From Calothrix parasitica NIES-267 (lineage in GTDB: Bacteria; Cyanobacteriota; Cyanobacteriia; Cyanobacteriales; Nostocaceae): DNA of 64,000 nt. Below the pieces are notes generated by a model, which did no database searches, was not told where the DNA came from, and saw only the letters and a program-made list of their open reading frames with translations. Positions 1 through 9,800 of the stretch are shown here, piece by piece (within the stretch, counting starts at the first letter, position 1; every line of letters begins with the position of its first letter). The stretch covers positions 6,712,123-6,776,122 of the forward strand of contig NZ_AP018227.1 in NCBI RefSeq assembly GCF_002368095.1. The letters run 5' to 3'. Position numbers and translations under genes: made by a program.

Positions 1-814
1 CTTCTTGAAGTTCCCCAGACAAACCCTCTAATTGAGCTTGCTGCTCGTTCGCTTCGGCTTTTTGCTTTTCTAGCTGTTCCCAATGGGGATTAAGAATAGC
101 TTGTTGATTCTCAACCATCTCAAATGCATTATCAAGATGCTCGCGAACGCTCGAAGGTTGAGCAATATTATTAGATAGTTTTTCTAATAAATCGCTAATT
201 ACCTTAGCTTGTTCTTCATCTAAAACCGCTCCCGGCTGAACTTCCGACTGGAATTCTTCTAAGCGACGCTGTTCGCCGCGCAATTGCTCCCAAGCCCCTT
301 CAAGCTCTTCACGACTGCGGTTGATTTCTTCTTGTAAGCCTTCAATTTCTTGACGGGAGCTTTCAACTTCTTGACGGGAGCTTTCAACTTCCTGAATTTT
401 CGCGTCTATATGTTGCGCTTCTTCTTGGATTTGTCGTGCTTCTTCTTCCCGTGCTTCCAACTCCATTTCACGACGGCTGATTTCCTGTCCTTGGAATGTC
501 AGCGATTCTTTCCACTGGTCTATTTCTTCCTCTTTGAGTTTAAACTTTTCCAATTGACGAGAAAAATTCTGTAAAATAGTTACCAATGGACGACCAGCTT
601 CTTGCAGTCGCTGCACCTGACGAGTTGCGTTCAGTTCAGCTAATACAAGCGCTCCATCGTTTAACTTACTGGCTTCGTCAGCAGCAATCACTTCTTCTGG
701 TACCGTATTCCAACTCTGGTCATTTTTTTGACAAGCCAGCAGTTTTAGTTCGGTTTTGGCTCCACTACCTAGTAAGCCACCCTTTTGTTTTTGTACTTCA
801 GCTAAATACAGCAC
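1..814 (-). CDS. hmpF: HmpF, hormogonium motility coiled-coil protein (C-terminus beyond window)
   Basis: This is the 5' part of a gene for the HmpF family, a long coiled-coil protein needed with the Hmp chemotaxis-like proteins for type IV pilus gliding of hormogonia. Read from a GTG at 814, it begins LYLAEVQKQKGGLLG after the start residue, a strongly conserved opening in the family. About 90 residues of globular sequence follow, then a Glu/Gln/Arg-rich coiled coil that stays open to position 1. A stop at 856-854 lies upstream with no better start, and an AAGGG sits about 10 nt before the GTG. A 21-bp unit is duplicated in frame at 347-388, repeating SSRQEVE. The gene is divergent from hmpA across 588 bp, the same arrangement as in Nostoc. 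The family is assigned by recognition; the C-terminus is not visible. Confidence 0.88.
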   Translation of the reverse strand, partial: MLYLAEVQKQKGGLLGSGAKTELKLLACQKNDQSWNTVPEEVIAADEASKLNDGALVLAELNATRQVQRLQEAGRPLVTILQNFSRQLEKFKLKEEEIDQWKESLTFQGQEISRREMELEAREEEARQIQEEAQHIDAKIQEVESSRQEVESSRQEIEGLQEEINRSREELEGAWEQLRGEQRRLEEFQSEVQPGAVLDEEQAKVISDLLEKLSNNIAQPSSVREHLDNAFEMVENQQAILNPHWEQLEKQKAEANEQQAQLEGLSGELQE

Positions 815-1052
815 ACCGCAAACCCTTATTGATGTACTTGAATAAGTGTTAATTTATACGATAGATGTAAGCAATAATTTGCCCTATTTCACCTTAAATC
901 AGCTTTTAGAAAATAAGTGAAAATTTCATATGCGCCCTGAATAATCGCATAGTGTTATTTATAATAGATTTCCATCGCGTCTCTACATTCTGGACTTACA
1001 AAGCTGGGGATGGCTACCGTATTATTACCAACACTTTTCATAATTTTTAAGG

Positions 1053-1134
1053 AGTAGCGAGTAGCAAGTAGCAAGTAGCAAGTAGCGAATAGCAAGTAGC
1101 GAGTAGCAAGTAGCGAGTAGCGAGTAGCGAACTT
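1053..1134. repeat. Heptamer tandem repeat (GTAGCRA type)
   Basis: About eleven imperfect copies of a 7-bp unit, GTAGCAA / GTAGCGA. Short tandemly repeated sequences with a 7-bp period are a known mark of heterocystous cyanobacterial genomes. The same unit or its complement recurs at 21759-21793, 31530-31556 and 51282-51352. Confidence 0.9.
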
Positions 1135-1172
1135 GAGTATCTGTATTAATTTTTATTTTACAAACATCTTAC

Positions 1173-1227
1173 TTCTGACCCATCACCCATTACCAATTAC
1201 CAATTACCAATTACCAATTACCCACTC
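1173..1227. repeat. Heptamer tandem repeat (TTACCAA type)
   Basis: Five to six copies of TTACCAA with edge variants. The same unit recurs at 12290-12311, 35350-35397 and 56257-56285. Confidence 0.9.
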
Positions 1228-1402
1228 CCTGCTGAAAAATTAAAAAATAATAAATCGCTAAAAGTCTTGTCCTGAATAGATTTATGTTGTCCCGAGGTGA
1301 ATTTTGAATTAATTATTTTATGGCGAAGTGTTAACTGTTGCAAAACTTGGGCACAATGAACAAAGAATGTAAACTAGACAACAAGGAGTGCCGAATTGCT
1401 AA

Positions 1403-2593
1403 ATGCAGGGAAATTTAAGTGAAATTGATGTACGCAGTATCCTGCAATTAATTGAGTTGGGGCAGCGAACGGGGTTATTGTTTGTTGAAGCTTACACTGA
1501 GGAATCATTAACCCGGACTTGGTTTGTTTTTTTTCTTAAAGGTCAAATAGTTTACTCTCAAGAAGCTAATAGCAATGTATTTCGTCTTCGAGATTATTTG
1601 CGGTATTACCGAATTAACTTGCAAGGAGAAGAAACACCTCCAAATCCGGATTCTGATAAATCGTTTTCTGCACCGGAGTATGGCTATTTATGGAGACTTT
1701 TAGAGCAAGATATTATTAATCCTACTCAGGCTCGTAGTATCATTCATGGTTTAGTGCATGAAACTCTTTTTGATTTATTGAGTTTACGTGAAGGCAATTT
1801 TATTTTTGAGTTGGATAAACCCCTAACTCCTCAATTGACTAGTTTAGAAATTGCTCCTCTAGTCAATAAAGTTTTCAAGCAGGTGCAAGAGTGGAAACTG
1901 CTGTATCCCTATATTCAGTCTCCAGACCAATGTCCAGTATTAACTAATGTTGAGCGTTTGCGTTCTTCCTTGGCTTCTTCTACGGTAGAAAAATTACAGC
2001 ATTGGGCCGATGGTAAAACTTCTTTGCGCCAGCTGGCTCGTTTTCTTAATCGAGATGTTTTGACACTGGCGAAAGCTATATATCCATACGTACAGCAGGG
2101 TTTGATACATATAGTAGCGAGTAATACGGCTTCATCAACTCAGAATAATTCGAGCATGCAGCATTCGGAGGAAAACCCATCAATAAAAGCCATAGTGTGT
2201 ATTGATGATGCAGCGGCTATTTGCGAAACGGTGCAGTCTATTTTGCAACCGCAAGGCTATAATGCAATCGCTTTTACTAATCCCTTGGAGGCACTCAATC
2301 GAGTTTTTCAACTCCAACCACATTTAATTTTATGCGATATTGTGATGCCAGATTTAGATGGCTATCAACTTTGTGCAATGTTACGACACTCCAGCGCATT
2401 CCGGCTCGTACCGATTATTATGCTTAGTGCTAAAAGTAGCTATATCGATAGAGCTAGGGCGAATATGGTTGGGGCTACGGATTATTTAACAAAGCCTTTT
2501 GAGTCAACTGAATTACTGCTGCTAATCAAAAAATATCTGAATAAATGCGAGGGTCAAAAGTCAATAAATAGAAAGCAGTACTTGTTGATTTAA
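1403..2593 (+). CDS. hmpA: HmpA, PatA-like PATAN-domain response regulator
   Basis: A 396-residue regulator with an N-terminal PATAN (DUF4388) domain opening MQGNLSEIDVRSILQLIELG, a middle region of about 150 residues and a C-terminal CheY-like receiver (about residues 262-385). The likely phospho-acceptor is D312 in LCDIVMPDLDG; the receiver Lys lies in the LTKPF motif. It is first in the hmpABCDE cluster. In Nostoc punctiforme the Hmp proteins form a chemotaxis-like complex at the cell junctions that controls pilus-driven gliding. AAGGAG lies 14 nt before the ATG; a GTG further upstream meets a stop, which fixes the start. Order and domain set match the known locus, so the assignment is firm; the exact signal sensed is not known. 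Confidence 0.88.
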   Translation: MQGNLSEIDVRSILQLIELGQRTGLLFVEAYTEESLTRTWFVFFLKGQIVYSQEANSNVFRLRDYLRYYRINLQGEETPPNPDSDKSFSAPEYGYLWRLLEQDIINPTQARSIIHGLVHETLFDLLSLREGNFIFELDKPLTPQLTSLEIAPLVNKVFKQVQEWKLLYPYIQSPDQCPVLTNVERLRSSLASSTVEKLQHWADGKTSLRQLARFLNRDVLTLAKAIYPYVQQGLIHIVASNTASSTQNNSSMQHSEENPSIKAIVCIDDAAAICETVQSILQPQGYNAIAFTNPLEALNRVFQLQPHLILCDIVMPDLDGYQLCAMLRHSSAFRLVPIIMLSAKSSYIDRARANMVGATDYLTKPFESTELLLLIKKYLNKCEGQKSINRKQYLLI

Positions 2594-2760
2594 GCAAATA
2601 TAGGGTAAAAAATATTATCACGAACTGGAATTTAAGCCAATTATCAAAATACACTTGTAAATCTGTGAATAAATAGTTTTTTTATACAACATGATTCGGG
2701 GAGATTAGGGAATGTTCCGCTACATAGGGGACATCTACATCGGGAGGTAATGAGATATTT

Positions 2761-3126
2761 ATGAGTACAGTTCTGATTGTGGAAGATTCGATAGCGCAAA
2801 GGGAAATGATTACAGACCTCCTGAAAGCAAGTGGCTTGTCGGTCACTCACGCTTCGGATGGACTGGAGGCACTACAGACAATTCAAAGTATTTGTCCCGA
2901 TTTAGTGGTCTTAGATATTGTCATGCCCCGAATGAATGGTTATGAAGTTTGCCGTCGGCTCAAGTCCGACCCAAAAACTCAAAATGTACCGGTAGTGATG
3001 TGTTCTTCCAAAGGGGAAGAATTTGACCGCTACTGGGGAATGAAGCAAGGGGCGGATGCTTATATCGCCAAACCGTTTCAGCCAACTGAATTGGTCGGAA
3101 CAGTCAAACAACTGCTGCGAGGATAA
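2761..3126 (+). CDS. hmpB: HmpB, CheY-like response regulator
   Basis: A stand-alone receiver domain of 121 residues. Acidic residues near the start (VEDS), the phosphorylation site D52 in VLDIVMPRMNG, the CSSK switch residue and K in AKPFQPTE are all present. It would take phosphate from the HmpE kinase. GGGAGG lies 14 nt before the ATG. It follows hmpA after 167 bp and is followed by hmpC after 13 bp, so B and C are clearly co-transcribed. Confidence 0.9.
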   Translation: MSTVLIVEDSIAQREMITDLLKASGLSVTHASDGLEALQTIQSICPDLVVLDIVMPRMNGYEVCRRLKSDPKTQNVPVVMCSSKGEEFDRYWGMKQGADAYIAKPFQPTELVGTVKQLLRG

Positions 3127-3139
3127 GGATGATTTGGGT

Positions 3140-3670
3140 ATGGATAGCAAACCGGACTTTTTAGGAAGTAGTCCACAAGATGAGTTCCGTCCGGAATTGG
3201 AAGTAGAAAGTAAGGACGGTGAATTACATTTAAGATTTTTCATTCCTTCGCATCAGGAGTTTGCACTTCCGGCAACTGGCATTAAGGAGGTAATTGAATT
3301 AAGTCCCGATAGAATTACCCCGATTCCTAATGCTTCTCCCTTGCTTTTGGGTACCCTAAACCTACGCGGACGAGTAATTTGGGTAGCCGACTTAGGTCAG
3401 TTCCTTGGAGACACAACTCCATTGAATACGGATAGAGCAGAAATCTCAGTAATCGCAATTGAAGAACAAGACACGATTGTGGGCTTAGCAGTTGAAGAAA
3501 TCGGGGGTATGGACTGGCTTGATGTACAGCATCTAAGTGCGCCTACCAACGTACCGGATACTATGACTCCTTTTTTAAAGGGTGAGTGGTCAACAGATGC
3601 CGACGTGGAGCGGTGTTTAAGACTACTCGACCAGATGGCAATTTTACGGAGTGCCCGGTGGGCTGGATAA
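3140..3670 (+). CDS. hmpC: HmpC, CheW-like adaptor
   Basis: A 176-residue CheW-domain protein that would couple the HmpD receptor to the HmpE kinase. Core CheW sequence is seen as FALPATGIKEVIEL, then LLLGTLNLRGRVIWVADLGQFLG and VGLAVEEIGGMDWL. I start it at the ATG at 3140, with AAGGA about 10 nt upstream. The reading frame is open further back into hmpB, but a start at 3056 would overlap hmpB by 70 bp. The stop lies 17 bp before hmpD. Confidence 0.88.
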   Translation: MDSKPDFLGSSPQDEFRPELEVESKDGELHLRFFIPSHQEFALPATGIKEVIELSPDRITPIPNASPLLLGTLNLRGRVIWVADLGQFLGDTTPLNTDRAEISVIAIEEQDTIVGLAVEEIGGMDWLDVQHLSAPTNVPDTMTPFLKGEWSTDADVERCLRLLDQMAILRSARWAG

Positions 3671-3687
3671 CCGAAGGGAGGCAACAA

Positions 3688-6600
3688 ATGGCACCAAGTA
3701 TAGATTACGCTCAAATGTATCAACAGGCTTATAAAGCCTACGTTAATCAAGAATATCAAGAAGCTGCAACTCTTATTGACCAGGTAGTGCAGCATTTGAC
3801 TCAAGACCCTAATGCTTTTTTATTAAAGGGTCACATATATTATGTTTTACAAAAGTATGATGTAGCTAAAGTTGCTTATAACAAAGTTTTAACTGTAACT
3901 GAAGACGAAGAACTACTTAATTTTGCTCGTAATGGTCTAGAAAATATCAGTCATTATCAAGTTGAATCTGCGGATGCTCAAGTAAAAAATGATGATGGCA
4001 GCAAGAATGGGCAAGATATAAAAGACATTAATCTATCATCGGATTCTTCTTTAGAGGAAATACCTTCTGCTGATTCTGCTGAAAATTTCTTTGATTTGAG
4101 TGCTGGCAACGATTCGGATAATAATAGTTTTGATTTTTCTTCAGAGAATAATTCCGACCCAGAAGAAGTTACAGGTTTATTGAATGAATCAGCTTCAAAG
4201 AGTCCCTTTGATATCGGTTCCGATAGCCAGATATTTAATGCCATACCTAATATTGAACAGGAGAGTTTGAATCCGGATAATCCTTTTGCTCAAGGTGATG
4301 CAGAAAATACGGATATTAATCAAGATGAAGGGGCCTCAAAACCCGAACTAGAATTACCTTCTTTTTGGCAGCAAGATATCTCGGACAGTAATTCAAAACA
4401 GTCAGCGGAAGAATCATCGTCTTTCGGTGAAGAATACTCTCCTTTTTCTAATTCAGAAGTTGATAATAATCCTAAATCAAGTGCATTTGCACAAACGGAG
4501 TTACCACCTAGCAACAGTTTGCAAGAGGAAGATTTATTTTTTGAGGATAATCCAGCAGAAGATAGCGAAAGCTTTAGTTTGCCAAGTAATTTTTTTAGCG
4601 ATGATTTTTCAGTAGATGATAGTCAAGCAAAAAGCTTTTCATTAGAAGCAAGGGATTTAGGAAATATCCCCGATAGCTTTTCTGAAGTATCTTCCCCTAA
4701 AGATGATTTTTCTCAACTAGAGTCTTCACAATTTTCCGAAGAATCTTCAGTATCTCAACCAAATAAGCCAAACGAAGACAGTTTTGACTTAGATGCGTTT
4801 GAAGAGGTGTTTGGGGCTGAAGATTTCGTTCATAATAGTGAAGATACACAGAGTATTGCTAAAGCCGCTGATGGTAATAGTAGCACTAACACTAGTGCTA
4901 ATGGTAATAAAAGCAACATTGAGTATCTAGATGACTTTGATGAATTTGATGATTTAGGAAATATTTCCGCGTTTGATTTATCTAGTGGAAGTCCGGCATT
5001 TTCGGAAATGATGCCCAATTCAGGCTCATTACGAACTAACGGTAGTTTAAGCGGAGAGTATACAGAAAGTTCTCCCCCTAGCGAAATTAGTACGGGTATT
5101 TCCAATGATGAATTAGGAGTAGGAGATAGTATTGATGATATAGATGGTGATGCTCCCCTAGAAGAAAGGGATGCAGAACTCTTCAGTATTACCAATTCTC
5201 AGGAAGCGGTTCCAGTTTTTATTGAGAATGATAATGATAAAGTTGAAGCCCAGGTAAATGTCGAACAAGGGGCTTTTGCAGCTTTAGAAAATGCTCCGTT
5301 GCAAACTAAACAATGGTTAACTGCTGGAATAGTAGGTGTTGCTTCATCTGTAGTAGTAGCAGTTGTTAGTTTTGGAGCAACCAGTCTATCCCCAGCCAAT
5401 CAGCGGGAATCCATACGCAACACTGGTTGGATGATGGCTTTAGCTGCGGGAGTAACTGGTTTTGTGACTACTGGAGCAATGGGACACCTGACTCTTAAAC
5501 AAGTTCGTCGCACCACGAAAGATTTAGAAAACCAGTTTAACTCGGTACGTAAGGGTAACTTGAGCGCTCAAGCCACAGTTTATTCTGAAGATGAATTCGG
5601 ACAATTAGCTGCTGGCTTTAATGAAATGGCAAGGGTGATTTTTACAACAACCCATGAAGCTACACGTAAAGCTCAAGAACAAGAAGAAGCCAAAGAGAAT
5701 TTACAGCGTCAGGTAATTCGTTTACTCGATGATGTGGAAGGAGCAGCCCGAGGAGATTTGACGGTACAGGCTGAAGTGACAGCAGACGTACTCGGAGCCG
5801 TAGCTGATGCTTTCAACTTAACGATTCAGAACCTCCGGGATATTGTCCAACAGGTAAAAGTAGCAGCAAGAGAAGTTACCAAGGGAGCGACAAATTCCGA
5901 AACTTTTGCCCGCGCTCTGTCAAGTGATGCTTTACGACAAGCCGAAGAATTAGCAGTCACCTTGAATTCCGTACAGGTAATGACTGATTCGATTCAAAGG
6001 GTAGCCGAAGCAGCCAGAGAAGCCGAAGCAGTAGCCCGCGATGCAAGTGAAATTGCTCTTAAAGGTGGGGAAGCGGTGGAAAATACTGTGGCAGGTATCT
6101 TAGAAATTAGAGAAACTGTTGCTGAGACAACTCGGAAAGTTAAGCGATTGGCAGAGTCTTCCCAAGAAATTTCCAAAATTGTCGCTTTGATTTCTCAGAT
6201 TGCTTCGAGAACTAACTTGTTAGCTCTTAATGCCAGTATTGAAGCTGCTCGTGCGGGAGAATCAGGACGGGGATTTGCCATTGTAGCCGATGAAGTACGT
6301 CAGCTAGCTGATAAATCTGCCAAATCTTTGAAGGAAATCGAACAAATCGTAATGCAAATTCAGAGCGAAACCGGCTCTGTAATGACTGCAATGGAAGAAG
6401 GTACGCAACAGGTTATCAAAGGTACGAAATTAGCTGAAGAAGCAAAACGTTCCTTGGAAAACATTATTCAAGTTGCGAATCGTATCGATATACTTGTGCG
6501 TTCTATTACTACAGATACTGTGGAACAAACGGAAACATCCCGTGCTGTTGCTCATGTAATGCAGTCCGTGGAATTAACCGCACAAGAAACTTCCCAGGAA

Positions 6601-6702
6601 GCACAGCGAGTATCTGGAGCCTTGCAGCACTTAGTGGGAGTATCCCGCGATTTGATTTCCTCAGTGGAACGCTTCCGAGTGGAAACTGCTGAATCAAGAT
6701 GA
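3688..6702 (+). CDS. hmpD: HmpD, methyl-accepting chemotaxis-like receptor with TPR
   Basis: A 1004-residue receptor. Residues 1-100 look like tetratricopeptide repeats (YQQAYKAYVNQEYQEAATLI). Residues about 110-530 are a very acidic, Ser-rich low-complexity region. Two membrane helices follow at about 541-560 and 579-600 with a short loop, then two HAMP domains (about 600-655 and 685-740) and a methyl-accepting signalling domain whose hairpin tip contains RTNLLALNASIEAARAGE. The near absence of a periplasmic domain suggests it senses a cytoplasmic or membrane signal. The start at 3688 has AAGGGAGG 6 nt upstream; the frame is open back to 3586 but that would overlap hmpC. Family and cluster order make the call secure. 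Confidence 0.9.
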   Translation: MAPSIDYAQMYQQAYKAYVNQEYQEAATLIDQVVQHLTQDPNAFLLKGHIYYVLQKYDVAKVAYNKVLTVTEDEELLNFARNGLENISHYQVESADAQVKNDDGSKNGQDIKDINLSSDSSLEEIPSADSAENFFDLSAGNDSDNNSFDFSSENNSDPEEVTGLLNESASKSPFDIGSDSQIFNAIPNIEQESLNPDNPFAQGDAENTDINQDEGASKPELELPSFWQQDISDSNSKQSAEESSSFGEEYSPFSNSEVDNNPKSSAFAQTELPPSNSLQEEDLFFEDNPAEDSESFSLPSNFFSDDFSVDDSQAKSFSLEARDLGNIPDSFSEVSSPKDDFSQLESSQFSEESSVSQPNKPNEDSFDLDAFEEVFGAEDFVHNSEDTQSIAKAADGNSSTNTSANGNKSNIEYLDDFDEFDDLGNISAFDLSSGSPAFSEMMPNSGSLRTNGSLSGEYTESSPPSEISTGISNDELGVGDSIDDIDGDAPLEERDAELFSITNSQEAVPVFIENDNDKVEAQVNVEQGAFAALENAPLQTKQWLTAGIVGVASSVVVAVVSFGATSLSPANQRESIRNTGWMMALAAGVTGFVTTGAMGHLTLKQVRRTTKDLENQFNSVRKGNLSAQATVYSEDEFGQLAAGFNEMARVIFTTTHEATRKAQEQEEAKENLQRQVIRLLDDVEGAARGDLTVQAEVTADVLGAVADAFNLTIQNLRDIVQQVKVAAREVTKGATNSETFARALSSDALRQAEELAVTLNSVQVMTDSIQRVAEAAREAEAVARDASEIALKGGEAVENTVAGILEIRETVAETTRKVKRLAESSQEISKIVALISQIASRTNLLALNASIEAARAGESGRGFAIVADEVRQLADKSAKSLKEIEQIVMQIQSETGSVMTAMEEGTQQVIKGTKLAEEAKRSLENIIQVANRIDILVRSITTDTVEQTETSRAVAHVMQSVELTAQETSQEAQRVSGALQHLVGVSRDLISSVERFRVETAESR

Positions 6703-6704
6703 TT

Positions 6705-6862
6705 TTGGATTTTAGATTTTAGATTTTAGATTATACAAGAAATTTAGCTATCAACTATCAAATCTAAGAATCAAGAAATAGTCCAAAATCTGGTGTATTA
6801 ATAATTGTTCTTTCGCTTTTAGTAGAGAGCAATCCAAAATCCAAAATCCAAAATCTAAAATC
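6705..6862. repeat. Inverted heptamer repeats in the hmpD-hmpE spacer
   Basis: The 193-bp spacer begins with GATTTTG/GATTTTA heptamers (about 6705-6733) and ends with the complementary CCAAAAT/CTAAAAT heptamers (about 6832-6862). The two blocks can pair into a stem of about 25 bp in RNA. No other feature is seen between them. Confidence 0.75.
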
Positions 6863-6895
6863 GAATTAACTCATAAATCATAGAGACGGACGATT

Positions 6896-9800
6896 ATGCT
6901 ACCGGAACAACAACAGCGCATCTTAGGATACTTTATTGAAGAAGCAACAGACCATCTCAACACTATCGAACAGGGATTGTTAAATCTTCAAAGTACTCTT
7001 AATGACCCGGATTTGATTAATGAGGTTTTCCGGGCCGCTCACTCTATTAAGGGAGGAGCAGCTATGCTTGGTCTGAGTAGCATTCAACGTACCTCTCACC
7101 GTCTTGAAGACTGCTTCAAAGTTCTTAAAGACAATCCAGTTAAAATTGACCAAAAGCTAGAATCTTTATTTCTTGGGGTTTCCGATACGCTTAAAGCGCT
7201 ATTAGAACATTTAAGCGGGCCATTTGGTTTGACCGAGGAGACCGCAGAAACTTTAATGTCTGAAGCAGAACCAGTGTTTGGTTGGCTTAACGAACATTTA
7301 GATCGGCTTGTCAAAAAGTCTCCTGGTGAAAGTGGGGTTGCTGAAAGTACTAATAGTAAACCAGCGCAAGCAAAGGTAGAAAAGGCTGCTGCTTCTGGAG
7401 ATAAAAACAATACTCAACTACAAGCAGAAGTCTTGAATAAGCTGCGGCAGATTTTGCAGTTGTTCAAGCAGCCAGCAACACCAGAAAATAGGAAAAGTCT
7501 ACAGGAATGTACTGATTATTTAGCAGAACTAGGAGATAATCGGAATCTCAGCAGCTGGAGTAATTTGTGTCGTTCGGCTACAAGCGCTATTGGAAATGAA
7601 GAAAATACTTATTTGACTTTAGCTAAGATTGTTATTACCGAAATTAAGCAAGCTTTAGAATTAGTTTTAGCGTCGAAAGAAAGTGAAATTGCCATTAGCG
7701 AGCAATTGAATAGTTTATTACCAACCGCAGAAATTGAGTTATTAGAACTAGATGATTTACAGCTTGATGAAGTTGATGAATCTGAAGAACTTGATGCGGA
7801 ATTATTTATAGAGTCAACACCCAACGATTATCAAGAAGCTGCTGCTGCTGAGGCTTTATTTTTAACGGATATAGATGAAAATATTGCTCCAGAAATTCCG
7901 AGCGTTGAAGCAGAAAATAATATTTCAAGTTTGTTTGAGCTATCCGAAAATATTGACGATAATGTTGACCGCGATGCAGCAACAATAATTCACGATTTGG
8001 ATGTTCATGGGCCCGAAGTTGGAGTCGCTGAGTTAAATACTCTTGCTGATTTATTTGAAGGTGAGTCTCCCGAACTTGATGAAAGTTGGCAGCAAGAAGA
8101 AATTATTGATTCACAAGCTAGTAAAGTAGAAAAAGGTGATGTAGAAGCCAATATTGAAAAATCTAAAAATACTGATAGCGAATTTGCAGATTTCCTTGTA
8201 TTTGAAGAGGATAGTAATAAGGATAATCCGACAGCTGCAAAGGAAGAAATGACAATAATGCAGTTGTTTGGCGAAGATTTTGTAGAAGAAGATTTAGACA
8301 ATTTAAAAGATACTGCAAGCAAACAAATCAATAATTCACAGAAAGTTAGTGATGAAGAAGAAATTAATGACTTACTAGAACTTGGTTTAGATCAAGACAA
8401 TGATAATTCCAGTGATGTTGAATTAGATTCGCTTTTTGAAACTGTTTCTAGCAGCGATGAGTCGGATAATTTGGATAATCATATAGATAGTTTTGAAGAT
8501 TTAAATCAGACGGGTAGTTTTGAGAATTTATTTGGTGAATCTCTTGAGGAGACGACAGAAGAAAATGCAGAGCAGCAGAAAGAATTTGATTTATCAGACC
8601 TTGGTGATGTCGGGCTAGATACATTATTTGGTGATTTTAAAAATCTTAAATCAGATGAAGGTGATGGCGATTTATTTGACGATTCTTCTGATTCAGTATT
8701 AGATGATTCTGCTAATATCTGGGAAAAAACGCAAATTATTCCCCATGAGGATGTTGCTAAAGTATTAGAGGAAAATTTAATTGAAGCGACTAGTTCTAAA
8801 GATATTTTTGCTGAAGATGAGTCCTCTGAAGCTGAACCTGCAAATCTTGAACTAGGAGATATAGATACTAATAATTTGGCTCTGGATACGCAGATTGATT
8901 CAATTTTCTCTGCGGATGCTGTAGATAATTTATTGGAATCAGCCCTAACTGCTAATGAAGACGTTTTTGATAATACGAATGATAGCTCGTTATTTTCTTC
9001 TGAACTAGACAATTATCAGCAATCTAAGGTAGAAGAAGATTTATTTGCAATTTCACCACCAGCAGATAATTTACTCGAACCAACTACTGAATATTCTCAA
9101 AATCAAAGTAAAGAAAAGTCTGTAGAATCAGATTTATTTGCAATTTCTCCACCAGCAGATAATTTACTCGAACCAACTACTGAAGATTATCAAAATCAAG
9201 TTGAAGAAAAGTCTGTAGAAAACGATTTATTTGCAATTTCTCCACCAGCAGATAATTTACTCGAACCAACTACTGAAGATTCTCAAAATCAAGTTGAAGA
9301 AAAGTCTGTAGAAAACGATTTATTTGCAATTTCTCCACCAGCAGATAATTTACTCGAACCAACTACTGAAAATTCTCAAAACCAAGTTGAAGAAAAGTCT
9401 GTAGAATCAGATTTATTTGCAATTTCTCCACCAGCAGATAATTTACTCGAACCAACTACTGAAGATTCCCAAAATCAAAGTAAAGAAAAGTCTATAGAAA
9501 ACGATTTATTTGCGATTTCTCCACCAGCAGATAATTTACTCGAACCAACTACTGAAGATTCCCAAATTGAAACTCCCGATAATATTCTTGAACAAGAATC
9601 TTTAAATATCGATTTAACTGATTCTTTACAATCCCTACAATCTACTGAGTTAGAACTCACAGAACAAGTAAACGCAAATAGTAGCGATTTATCGGAAAAT
9701 TTAGAAGATATAACAACTAATTCTCAAGCACAACTAATTGATGATTTGTTTGCTCAAGATATTCCTTTAGAGGATGAGATTTCTTTACAAGCAACATCAG

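Larger units (their letters stand above)
815..1402. other. hmpF-hmpA divergent intergenic region
   Basis: No coding sequence is evident in these 588 bases. The region should hold the promoters of the divergent hmpF and hmpA genes. It also carries two blocks of heptamer repeats (about 1053-1134 and 1173-1227). No convincing -35/-10 pair could be fixed by eye. Confidence 0.6.

Noticed and set aside
350-852. Plus-strand open frames opposite hmpF
   Set aside because: They are antisense to a clear coiled-coil gene, Phe/Leu-rich as expected for the reverse of Glu/Lys codons, and have no family likeness.
1053-1227. Possible CRISPR or replication iterons in the hmpF-hmpA gap
   Set aside because: Simple 7-bp tandem units without spacers; the same units occur all over the window and fit the known heptamer repeats of heterocystous cyanobacteria.
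8506-9012. Minus-strand frames within hmpE and hmpD (Ser-rich)
   Set aside because: They mirror the acidic Asp/Glu codons of the sense gene and have no start context or family.
9038-9562. CRISPR-like look of regular repeats
   Set aside because: The 93-bp units are contiguous, in frame inside hmpE and without unique spacers.
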